NCBI GenBank assembly: GCA_017883605.1
Contig: JADGNH010000048.1
Coordinates: 1-12,530, forward strand
DNA from: Methanobacteriaceae archaeon
GTDB lineage: Archaea > Methanobacteriota > Methanobacteria > Methanobacteriales > Methanobacteriaceae
Reading direction: 5' to 3'
Length of the DNA stretch: 12,530 nt
Part shown: positions 6,620 through 12,530 of the stretch, piece after piece
Position numbering within the stretch: the stretch's first letter is position 1
Layout of the letters: every line of letters begins with the position of its first letter
Position numbers and translations under genes: made by a program
Notes under the pieces: model-generated
What the model saw: only the letters and a program-made list of their open reading frames with translations
Databases searched by the model: none
Told to the model about the DNA's origin: nothing

Positions 6620-7873
6620 TTAGTAAACCTCCACCTTCATGATCTCCCTCAAAACCGCCGTGGCATAGCACCCCTTAGGAATGGAGAATTCCACTAAAAC
6701 CCCTTCATCAGTGCTCTCCGCAGATACATCCCATATCTTAAATCTTATAGCCCGGCGCAGGCCGTGGCTTCCTAATTTAGGCATCTTGGGGCAGATAAAA
6801 TCACTTAAATCCCTTTTTTCATCTTCTAATATCTTTTTCTCCATTTCTCCAACCACTCCCTCGGCCAGGGGTACCTTGCTACCGAAAAGTGGAGCGGTGG
6901 GATGGGCTTTAAAGGTTTTTATCCATTCATTTATCTCTTCTTCTGAGAATTCGTGTATTAAATGTTCTTCATTATCAATTAAAATATCTCCATCCACATA
7001 ACGGTTTAATCCCAGCTTGGCTCTCTCACTCACCGCTTTATTAAAAAGGAAGGATTGATAGGCATGGACGAACATCCTACTCAAAGGCTTTGGCAGGCTT
7101 TCTAAGGCTCTTTTATAGGATTTATCATCCAGTTCTACTTTCTTTTTTTGCTCTCTAATCAGCTCCCGGAGCATCATTTTTTCATATCTCATACCGGCAG
7201 GCATGCTCTCGTAGGCTTCCTGGAATTCTCCCCCATCATAGAGTGACCTGGCAATTTTTATGTGATCTTTCTCATCAGGGTAGGGATTGCCAATGTAAGA
7301 ATCAACCGCCCCCTTTAAATCGTCTTTTACCAGAAATTTTCCCACCAGGTGGGTGTTTGGTCGGTTTTTACCGAACCTCTGCCAGCCGTAATAGTTGGGA
7401 ACCCCCACCTGGCTGAGCTGGGCCAAAATATCCCTTGCAGTGTCGGTATCTGCCTTTGGATCCTCCATATTTCTGATCAAAATCCGGAATTTATTACCTA
7501 CCAGCTGGCCTATCCTCAATTTCTTCTCATTCTGGATTATTTTAAGAATTTTAACGTTATAGAGTTTTTCTTCTAGATTTTGGAGTTCATCCGGCTCCAG
7601 GTTGCTCACACAGATCCACTGGCGGGTGACGGCGGCCTTGTCCTTCATCCCGGCAAAACCCATCCTCTTCCTGCTGAGGTGCAGCTCCCGGGCCACGTCC
7701 AGAACCACGTCCAGGGTGTTTCTGCCTATTTTCTCTATCAAAATCCAGGTATTAGGTCCATTTCCACTGGGAAGGGTCTCTGGTATTTCCTCCACGTAAA
7801 AATCTTCGTATTTGGCCCTTATCTGGCCATTAATCCCCTTCTGGGGGGTGATATATGTTTCTGCATTGAGCAT
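6620..7873 (-). CDS. truD: tRNA pseudouridine(13) synthase TruD
   Basis: A 417-residue enzyme that isomerises uridine to pseudouridine at position 13 of tRNA (position 35 of some tRNA-Tyr in archaeal and eukaryal relatives). The catalytic aspartate is D78 in FAGMKDKAAVTRQ. The family block NYYGWQRFG is at 160-168, AYQSFLFN at 271-278 in the insertion (TRUD) domain, and the C-terminal block IPKGCYATAVLRE at 398-410. Length agrees with archaeal TruD, which is longer than the bacterial form. GGGAG (7881-7885 on the minus strand) seven bases upstream supports this ATG. It converges on the copA operon and is preceded by a long repeat-bearing leader. No sign of damage. Confidence 0.96.
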   Translation of the reverse strand: MLNAETYITPQKGINGQIRAKYEDFYVEEIPETLPSGNGPNTWILIEKIGRNTLDVVLDVARELHLSRKRMGFAGMKDKAAVTRQWICVSNLEPDELQNLEEKLYNVKILKIIQNEKKLRIGQLVGNKFRILIRNMEDPKADTDTARDILAQLSQVGVPNYYGWQRFGKNRPNTHLVGKFLVKDDLKGAVDSYIGNPYPDEKDHIKIARSLYDGGEFQEAYESMPAGMRYEKMMLRELIREQKKKVELDDKSYKRALESLPKPLSRMFVHAYQSFLFNKAVSERAKLGLNRYVDGDILIDNEEHLIHEFSEEEINEWIKTFKAHPTAPLFGSKVPLAEGVVGEMEKKILEDEKRDLSDFICPKMPKLGSHGLRRAIRFKIWDVSAESTDEGVLVEFSIPKGCYATAVLREIMKVEVY

Positions 7874-7904
7874 GATCTTTCTCCCGTATTCTATTCCTTT
7901 AATT

Positions 7905-7938
7905 CTTTTGAATCTTCTTCTCTTTTGAATCTTCCTCT
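7905..7938. repeat. 17-base tandem duplication in the truD leader
   Basis: CTTTTGAATCTTCTTCT (7905-7921) is followed directly by a copy with one mismatch (7922-7938). In truD mRNA this is a purine-rich stretch about 30 bases before the start codon. Confidence 0.85.
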
Positions 7939-7947
7939 TATATTTTG

Positions 7948-8013
7948 GATAATTCCTCTATTCCTCTTGTAATCTAAACAGATAATTCCTCTATTCCTCT
8001 TTTAGTCTAAATA
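7948..8013. repeat. 33-base tandem duplication in the truD leader
   Basis: Two 33-base units (7948-7980, 7981-8013) differ at three positions. Each begins GATAATTCCTCTATTCCTCT. On the minus strand each unit contains two GAGGAAT boxes, which resemble ribosome binding sites but have no start codon near them. Confidence 0.85.
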
Positions 8014-8176
8014 AAATCTCGTTAAAAATAATTCCATAAAATTAGTTCTGATTCTGGATTAAGATTCTGGGTTAATAAAATGAGATGGTGAATGAATTAA
8101 TTTAAGTTGAATGAATTAAATTTTTTAGTAATAATTAATTCTGTAAATGAATTAATTTCACTAAATAATTAAATTT

Positions 8177-8212
8177 AAAAAATATTTACTCTTCAAAAAA
8201 TATTTACTCTTC
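8177..8212 (-). terminator. 18-base tandem repeat forming double oligo-T terminator
   Basis: AAAAAATATTTACTCTTC occurs twice in tandem without mismatch (8177-8194, 8195-8212), just past the stop codon of the F390 synthetase-like gene. Each copy gives T6 on the minus strand, so the duplication doubles the likely terminator. Confidence 0.5.
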
Positions 8213-8220
8213 ATTTACTT

Positions 8221-9561
8221 TCAGCGACGGTCCACCAGACGCTTAGGTCGTCCCCTGATCTTATAGAATTCTAAGCCGCCCGGTCCGGTAAAGTTGAAGA
8301 GAACCTTAAAGTTACCGTCCTGATGTGCTTGAAGTAGGAGTGGCTTGTACTCCAGGAAACTTTTAAGGAAGTTGTTCTCCACCAGGTCCCGATCCATGTT
8401 TTCTGAATCATGGGATTCCATGCTTACCCGCAGGGTAACCTCCTCCTCATCACCGTATAGGAAAGCCTCGTACTCTCCAGTCAAGTATTCCATGTTATCC
8501 CGCTGGAAAACTCCTCGCTCCACATCAACCCGGTTAAAGGGCGACCCTAAAACCCAAACCGTCTCAGCCTCCCGCTGGGGGTTCATGATCCTCAGGTGGG
8601 TGCGGCCGCAGGTACATCTCTCACGAGACACCACCACCGAGGTGTCTTCAGTGTCGTAATTTAAAAGCAGGGTCCCAGTGTTTTCGCCTTCAGGCAGCAG
8701 GGTGGTTAAAACCATTCTACCACATTCTCCCTCCTTTACGAAGTTTTCCATTCGGGGGTCGTAAAGATCCAGGTGCACCAGGTCCTCCGGTACGTGCAAT
8801 CCCGCTTTCTGGTGGCATTCCCCGCACATGGTTCCTTCGGTGCTGCCGTAGGTGTTGTACACTGGCACCCCCCAAAGTTCCTCAAGATAAGTCCGGGATT
8901 CATCTGCAAAGCTTTCACCACCAGCTATTAACTTCTGTATACTGGATTCCCTGGGATTTATGCCTTCGGTCTCCATTCTCCGGGCCAAACGGATCAGTTT
9001 AAATATGCTTCCCACAATGCCGGTGGGCTGGTAGTTCTTCAATATCCGCACCGGGAAGGTGCACTTGCCCTCCGGGATAATGGCCATCCCGATTTTCTGG
9101 GCAGCCAGGGTCATGGTGTTGGCCCCTACGTTCATGCCGTAGGCGGCGCAGACTACCACCCGGTCGCCCGGGCCAAAGTTTTGGGATACAAAAGCACGGG
9201 CATACTTCTCCGCATAGCGGTTCCAGTCTTCCCAGGTTAAAAAAAAGGCCTTAGGCATTCCACTGGTTCCGCTGGTTTCATGGATGGTGAAAATATCCTC
9301 CCAATCCGAGCATTTGAATTCAAACTCCTCAGTTTCAGGTGGCTGCCTTTCTCTCACTGTTTTACCCGATATAATTGGCAGTTCCCTTAAATCTTCATGT
9401 GAGCGGATGTCAGAAGCATTTATATTGTTATTAGCAAACCATTTACGATAGAAGGGTGAATTATTCTGGGCGTAATTCACGGTGTATCTTATACGTTCAT
9501 CTACCAGGGCATCCAACTCTTCTCTATCCATGGTTTCTATTTCTTCATTGAAATATCCCAT
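8221..9561 (-). CDS. Coenzyme F390 synthetase-like adenylate-forming enzyme (PaaK family)
   Basis: A 446-residue ANL-superfamily enzyme. The ATP loop TSGTSGMPK is at 96-104, YGSTEG at 238-243, and YDTED at 302-306. The closing segment KIRGRPKRLVDRR resembles the C-terminal lysine region of phenylacetate-CoA ligases. In Methanobacteriales, members of this kind adenylylate cofactor F420 to F390, linked to oxygen exposure or hydrogen limitation (called ftsA, unrelated to cell-division FtsA). A CoA-ligase activity on an aryl acid cannot be excluded. Cysteines and a histidine in MCGECH (C246, C249, H250) and CTCGR (C316, C318) could form a structural zinc site. An in-frame TTG lies at 9567, but GGAGG (9569-9573 on the minus strand) is one base from it and seven from the ATG at 9561, so ATG is preferred. 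The leader contains a possible ribosome-binding-site-masking hairpin. Confidence 0.82.
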   Translation of the reverse strand: MGYFNEEIETMDREELDALVDERIRYTVNYAQNNSPFYRKWFANNNINASDIRSHEDLRELPIISGKTVRERQPPETEEFEFKCSDWEDIFTIHETSGTSGMPKAFFLTWEDWNRYAEKYARAFVSQNFGPGDRVVVCAAYGMNVGANTMTLAAQKIGMAIIPEGKCTFPVRILKNYQPTGIVGSIFKLIRLARRMETEGINPRESSIQKLIAGGESFADESRTYLEELWGVPVYNTYGSTEGTMCGECHQKAGLHVPEDLVHLDLYDPRMENFVKEGECGRMVLTTLLPEGENTGTLLLNYDTEDTSVVVSRERCTCGRTHLRIMNPQREAETVWVLGSPFNRVDVERGVFQRDNMEYLTGEYEAFLYGDEEEVTLRVSMESHDSENMDRDLVENNFLKSFLEYKPLLLQAHQDGNFKVLFNFTGPGGLEFYKIRGRPKRLVDRR

Positions 9562-9568
9562 CTTCAAG

Positions 9569-9603
9569 CCTCCACTATGATAATTAACTTTGTAGGAGGT
9601 GAT
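9569..9603 (-). promoter_or_regulatory. Leader hairpin that could mask the ribosome binding site, with 16S 3'-end mimic
   Basis: On the minus strand ATCACCTCCTAC (9603-9592) matches the conserved archaeal 16S rRNA 3' end. It is followed after a 16-base loop by GTGGAGG (9575-9569), the ribosome binding site of the F390 synthetase-like gene. CCTCC pairs with GGAGG and, past one bulged T, AC pairs with GT. The plus strand reads GGAGGTGAT at 9595-9603, but no start codon follows at a usable distance, so it is not a plus-strand gene start. Confidence 0.5.
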
Positions 9604-9613
9604 TAATCAAATT

Positions 9614-9635
9614 ATTGATCTTGAATTGATCTTGA
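9614..9635. repeat. 11-base tandem duplication
   Basis: ATTGATCTTGA occurs twice in direct succession (9614-9624, 9625-9635) in the leader of the F390 synthetase-like gene. A TATA-like TTATAAA on the minus strand lies further upstream (within 9681-9690), so the repeat would be transcribed. Confidence 0.7.
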
Positions 9636-9739
9636 AACAAAAATAGATCTAGAATGAAAATCTTAATATTCAAAAAAATCTTTATAATAAGGAAATTCCC
9701 TATATTCCAAAAAATCTTCTAAATATAATCTTCTAAATT

Positions 9740-9745
9740 AAAAAA
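9740..9745 (-). terminator. Oligo-T terminator of the HAD phosphatase gene
   Basis: Six A on the plus strand give T6 on the minus strand, starting seven bases after the stop codon. It separates the HAD gene from the F390 synthetase-like gene. Confidence 0.4.
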
Positions 9746-9751
9746 TACCCT

Positions 9752-10438
9752 CTAAATTCCTATATCTTCCATGAAAATTTTCTTATCAGTTAAATCTTTG
9801 AAAACAAAATCTGCACCGCAGTCTTCCAGTTCAGCCACCGAATATCTCCCCGTGGCCACGCCTATGGTTTTAACCCCTGCTTCCCGGCCAGCCGTCACAT
9901 CTCGAGGGGTATCTCCAATGACAAACACCTGCTCCCCCTGATAATTAAAAACATCTCTTGCACGTTTTATGGCTGTTTTAACCAGGCAGAGGCGGTCAGG
10001 ACTGTCGCTGCCAAATCCTCCAAAGGGAAAGTAGCCATCCAGCCCCACACGACCCAGTTTAGCATGGGCAATGGGCTCCAAATTTCCGGTTGCCAGGCCC
10101 AGAAGTACCCCCTGTTTTTGGAGTTCCGGTAAAATTTCCTTCACGCCCATCAATATCTGGATGTTCTCCCGGTGCACATTTTCCTGATAGTAGCGGGTCA
10201 TAAAATCCAGGCAGTTCTGAAAGTTCTGAGTCTGGGTTTTCTTTTCAATACCTCCCATATCCAGCACCTCCATCAGGATCTGCGGGTCGGTTTTCCCGGC
10301 ATAGTTTATACCACTAATATCTTCCCTCATACCGTAAAACTGCTTTACAGCCTCTAAAAATGCCTGGTAATGGCAGCGGGCTCCCCGGACCAGGGTACCA
10401 TCAATGTCGAATAGAGTTAAAATTCCGTTATTAATCAT
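9752..10438 (-). CDS. HAD-superfamily phosphatase (phosphoglycolate phosphatase-like)
   Basis: A 228-residue soluble hydrolase. Motif I is LFDIDGTLV (nucleophile D11, general acid D13), motif II LATGN (T117), a conserved lysine in the KTAIKRA region (K154) fits motif III, and motif IV is IGDTPRDV (D176, D180). Residues of about 18-90 form an alpha-helical cap of the C1 type, as in phosphoglycolate phosphatases and beta-phosphoglucomutases. GRYS near the end is typical of the Gph group. It probably dephosphorylates a small metabolite; the substrate cannot be fixed from sequence. AGAGGAT (10441-10447 on the minus strand) lies just before the ATG. The whole region upstream consists of a 40-base tandem repeat whose last unit merges into this start site. 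Confidence 0.85.
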   Translation of the reverse strand: MINNGILTLFDIDGTLVRGARCHYQAFLEAVKQFYGMREDISGINYAGKTDPQILMEVLDMGGIEKKTQTQNFQNCLDFMTRYYQENVHRENIQILMGVKEILPELQKQGVLLGLATGNLEPIAHAKLGRVGLDGYFPFGGFGSDSPDRLCLVKTAIKRARDVFNYQGEQVFVIGDTPRDVTAGREAGVKTIGVATGRYSVAELEDCGADFVFKDLTDKKIFMEDIGI

Positions 10439-10442
10439 ATAT

Positions 10443-10582
10443 CCTCTTATATTCTATTATATCATATTATCCGATTATATCTTCTTATATTCTATTATAT
10501 CCCAAATTATCCGATTATATCTTCTTATATTCTATTATATCCCAAATTATACGATTATATCTTCTTATATTCTATAATTCAC
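10443..10582. repeat. 40-base tandem repeats abutting the HAD gene start
   Basis: Two nearly identical 40-base units (10481-10520 and 10521-10560, one mismatch) are flanked by a partial unit (10561-10582) and a diverged unit of about 38 bases (10443-10480) next to the gene. On the minus strand each unit contains GGGATATAATAGAATATAAG, with TATA-like character. The unit next to the gene reads AAGAGGATATATG at its end, where the others read AAGAAGATATAATC. The remainder of the spacer up to dadD is featureless AT-rich sequence. Confidence 0.88.
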
Positions 10583-10643
10583 TTATTTTATCTATTCTCC
10601 TCTTATTATTATAAAATCTTTTAATCCCTGTTATATAAAATCT

Positions 10644-11936
10644 TTAATCTCTAGAGAGCAGGTTTTTTGAAGATTCTTCTGCCTGGAGCATCACTTCTTT
10701 CTCATCTAGAACCATTAATTCCTTTTCCTGCATCAAGATATTGCCGTTGCAGATTACGGTATCTACATCCCCACCATTGGCCGAATATACCAGGTGAGAA
10801 ATTGGATGTCTCATAGGGGTAAGATGGGCTGCTTTCATATTCACCAAAACCAGATCTGCCTTTTTACCAACTTCTACTGATCCCAGTTCATCCTTTAAAC
10901 CCAGAGCAGCTGCTCCATTGATGGTGGCCATTTTAAAAACTTTTTCTGCCGATAGAACTGTAGGATCCATGGTGTTCACCTTCTGCAGCAGGGCCGCCGT
11001 CTTCATCTCCTCCAGAAGATCCAGGTTGTTATTGGATGCTGCCCCATCAGTCCCCAAGGATACACAGATTTCTTTAGAGAGTAATTTAGATACGGGAGAC
11101 ACTCCAGATGCAAGTTTCATGTTGCTGGCCGGGTTGTGGGATAACTTAACCTCTCTTTCTTTGATAATATCCATCTCATCATCTGAAAGCCACACTGCAT
11201 GCGCTGCTATCACATCCTCTCCCAGTAAACCTATCTCTTCCAGGTACTCGAACGGCCTTGATCCCTGGCCTTCCAGGATCTGATCCACCTCACTCCTGGT
11301 TTCACCAACGTGGATGTGAATTTTAACCCCATATTTATCTGCTTCCTTTCTTACACCCTCTAAAAGTTCAGTTGAACAGGTATATGGTGCATGCGGCCCG
11401 AATGCAACTTTTACCCTTCCTTCAGCGGTGTTATGACATTTTTTTATAATGCGAATGGTCTCTTTGAATTCTTTTTTACGTTTTTCCTCATCTCCCAGGT
11501 CTATCATTCCATGGGACAGCATGCCCCTGAGGCCGGCCTCATCCACCGCCCGGGCCACGTGATCCATGAAAAAGTACATGTCGTTAAAGCAGGTGGTTCC
11601 GGACTTTATCATCTCCACACAGGCCAAAAGAGCACCGGCGTAACAATGCTCACCATCTAAATTGGCCTCCACGGGCCATATGTATTCATTAAGCCAGGCA
11701 TCCAGAGGTAAATCATCCGCCAGCCCCCTCATAAGGGTCATGGATAGGTGGGTATGAGTATTTATCAATCCTGGGATTAAAACCTTCCCTTCAGCATCTA
11801 TTACCTCATCAGCATCATTTGAATCGATATTATCATTTATATTTGTTATTTTATCATTTTCTACGAGTAAAGAGCCCTTTTTGATCTCAGGACCGATTAT
11901 TATAGCGTTTTTTATCAATATGCTTTGAGATTCCAT
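10644..11936 (-). CDS. dadD: 5'-deoxyadenosine / S-adenosylhomocysteine / MTA deaminase
   Basis: A 430-residue amidohydrolase of the MtaD/DadD family. Zinc ligands are visible: H61 and H63 in NTHTHLS, H209 in IHIHVGE, and D297 in GTDGAASNN. Substrate-site motifs are WPVE (87-90), GPHAPYTC (180-187), AAHAVWL (244-250) and SHNPASNMKLASG (266-278). Methanogen DadD deaminates 5'-deoxyadenosine released by radical SAM enzymes, and also S-adenosylhomocysteine, methylthioadenosine and adenosine, feeding inosine derivatives into salvage. The substrate preference here is inferred from the host group. GGGTGAT (11940-11946 on the minus strand) three bases before ATG supports the start. It is divergent from hisG, with a TATA-like TATATAG at 11995-12001. 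Confidence 0.92.
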   Translation of the reverse strand: MESQSILIKNAIIIGPEIKKGSLLVENDKITNINDNIDSNDADEVIDAEGKVLIPGLINTHTHLSMTLMRGLADDLPLDAWLNEYIWPVEANLDGEHCYAGALLACVEMIKSGTTCFNDMYFFMDHVARAVDEAGLRGMLSHGMIDLGDEEKRKKEFKETIRIIKKCHNTAEGRVKVAFGPHAPYTCSTELLEGVRKEADKYGVKIHIHVGETRSEVDQILEGQGSRPFEYLEEIGLLGEDVIAAHAVWLSDDEMDIIKEREVKLSHNPASNMKLASGVSPVSKLLSKEICVSLGTDGAASNNNLDLLEEMKTAALLQKVNTMDPTVLSAEKVFKMATINGAAALGLKDELGSVEVGKKADLVLVNMKAAHLTPMRHPISHLVYSANGGDVDTVICNGNILMQEKELMVLDEKEVMLQAEESSKNLLSRD

Positions 11937-12128
11937 AGCATCACCCTTTCATATTGAATTGAAGAGAAGAACATAAATATCTAACAGTCTAATTCTATAT
12001 ACGGTGAAATTTTAATTATCTGAATTATATGATGAATAAAAAAAAATTACTAGAATAAAAAAAAACTTTTCATAATTTTAAATTCTTTAGGTAGATTTAT
12101 AGATTAAATTCTTTAGGAGGGATTATAG
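11937..12128. promoter_or_regulatory. Divergent promoter region dadD / hisG
   Basis: This 192-base AT-rich spacer must hold both promoters. TATATAG (minus strand, 11995-12001) suits dadD, with a leader near 35 bases. TTATAT (12025-12030) is a weaker candidate for hisG. No dyad symmetric enough to call an operator was seen. Confidence 0.4.
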
Positions 12129-12129
12129 A
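12078..12129 (+). repeat. 26-base tandem duplication of the hisG start region
   Basis: Positions 12078-12103 and 12104-12129 match at 22 of 26 bases. Both copies begin with TTAAATTCTTTAGG and end ATAGA. The copy touching the gene has AGGAGGGAT (a full ribosome binding site) and runs into ATG. The outer copy has AGGTAGAT and runs into ATT. Confidence 0.8.
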
Positions 12130-12530
12130 TGCAGATAAGAATTGCCCTGCCATCCAAGGGGCGCATCAGCGACCCAGCAGTTAAACTTTTAGAAAAGGCA
12201 GGAATCGGTTTGGAAGACACCGCTAACCGCAAACTCTTCTCAGAAACCCATGACCAGGAAATCAGTGTGATGTTCACCCGGGCCGCAGATATCCCCGAGT
12301 TCGTGGCAGACGGAGCAGCCGATCTGGGAATGACTGGACTGGACTTAATCGAAGAAAAGGAAGCGGATGTGGAGATATTAGAAGATCTTAAATTTGGAAG
12401 AACCAGCCTGGTCCTGGCTGCACCTGAAGAATCTGATATCAACAGTCTAAAGGATATAAAATACGGGGCGGTGGTGGCCACCGAATTCCCCAACCTCACG
12501 GAGAAATACCTTAAATCTAAGGGCATACTG
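12129..12530 (+). CDS. hisG: ATP phosphoribosyltransferase HisG (3' end beyond window)
   Basis: The first 134 codons of HisG, which joins ATP and phosphoribosyl pyrophosphate in the committed step of histidine synthesis. The N-terminus IALPSKGRI matches the family's ALPKGR block, and DGAADLGMTGLDLIEE (residues 62-77) matches the substrate-binding GxxDLGxxGxD segment. The frame is open to the last base. AGGAGGGAT (12115-12123) lies six bases before ATG. Methanogens usually have the long form, near 285-290 residues with a C-terminal regulatory domain that binds histidine, but that part is outside the window. There is no sign of other his genes here. Confidence 0.95.
   Translation, partial: MQIRIALPSKGRISDPAVKLLEKAGIGLEDTANRKLFSETHDQEISVMFTRAADIPEFVADGAADLGMTGLDLIEEKEADVEILEDLKFGRTSLVLAAPEESDINSLKDIKYGAVVATEFPNLTEKYLKSKGIL

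Larger units (their letters stand above)
7874..8220. other. 347-base spacer between truD and the F390 synthetase-like gene
   Basis: No gene is seen here. Next to truD the minus strand is purine-rich with repeated GAGGAA and GAAGATTC. The middle part has three copies of an AATGAATTAA motif (8091-8100, 8110-8119, 8146-8155). Next to the F390 synthetase-like gene there is an 18-base tandem repeat whose A6 runs form minus-strand T6 tracts that probably end that gene's transcript. Confidence 0.55.

Noticed and set aside
9561..9567. TTG start at 9567 for the F390 synthetase-like gene
   Set aside because: The GGAGG site is only one base away from the TTG but seven bases from the ATG at 9561, the normal spacing.
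9595..9603. Plus-strand ribosome binding site GGAGGTGAT for a small gene
   Set aside because: No ATG or GTG follows within a usable distance, and the nearest TTG frame stops after four codons. It is better explained as the complement of the leader hairpin arm.

Overview
The window looks like chromosome from a methanogenic archaeon of the order Methanobacteriales, probably a mesophilic Methanobacterium-type species. The evidence is a coenzyme F390 synthetase-like enzyme, a 5'-deoxyadenosine deaminase of the methanogen type, an archaeal-length TruD, and three small glycine-rich membrane proteins of the DUF5518 kind. Ribosome binding sites are of the GGAGGTGAT type, TATA boxes resemble TTTATAT, and spacers are very AT-rich with oligo-T tracts after stop codons. 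No rRNA, tRNA, insertion sequence, CRISPR array or phage gene was seen.

Layout. Positions 180-1710 hold three tandem paralogous membrane proteins on the minus strand. A 373-base divergent spacer leads to a plus-strand metal-dependent amidohydrolase (2084-3316). Then comes a repeat-rich leader and a plus-strand copper module: a CopA-type P1B ATPase with two heavy-metal domains (3553-5991), a 48-residue YHS metal-binding protein (6120-6266) and a 41-residue charged helical protein (6302-6427). There is no oligo-T stop between these three, so they look like one transcript. Four convergent minus-strand genes follow: truD, the F390 synthetase-like enzyme, a HAD phosphatase and dadD. Each has its own AT-rich leader of about 190-350 bases. 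A divergent spacer separates dadD from hisG, which runs off the right edge.

Functionally the genes are mostly unconnected housekeeping functions: tRNA modification, salvage of S-adenosylmethionine by-products, histidine synthesis, phosphate-ester clean-up and F420 adenylylation. The coherent unit is the copper/metal export and handling operon.

The unusual content is in the spacers. Most of them carry short tandem duplications. At hisG and at the HAD gene the repeat unit reaches the start codon itself, and the upstream copies are degraded leaders. The copA leader carries a 30-base tandem array that combines oligo-T tracts with TATA-like sequence. The F390 synthetase leader contains a perfect copy of the 16S rRNA 3'-end (anti-Shine-Dalgarno) sequence, placed to pair with the gene's own ribosome binding site.
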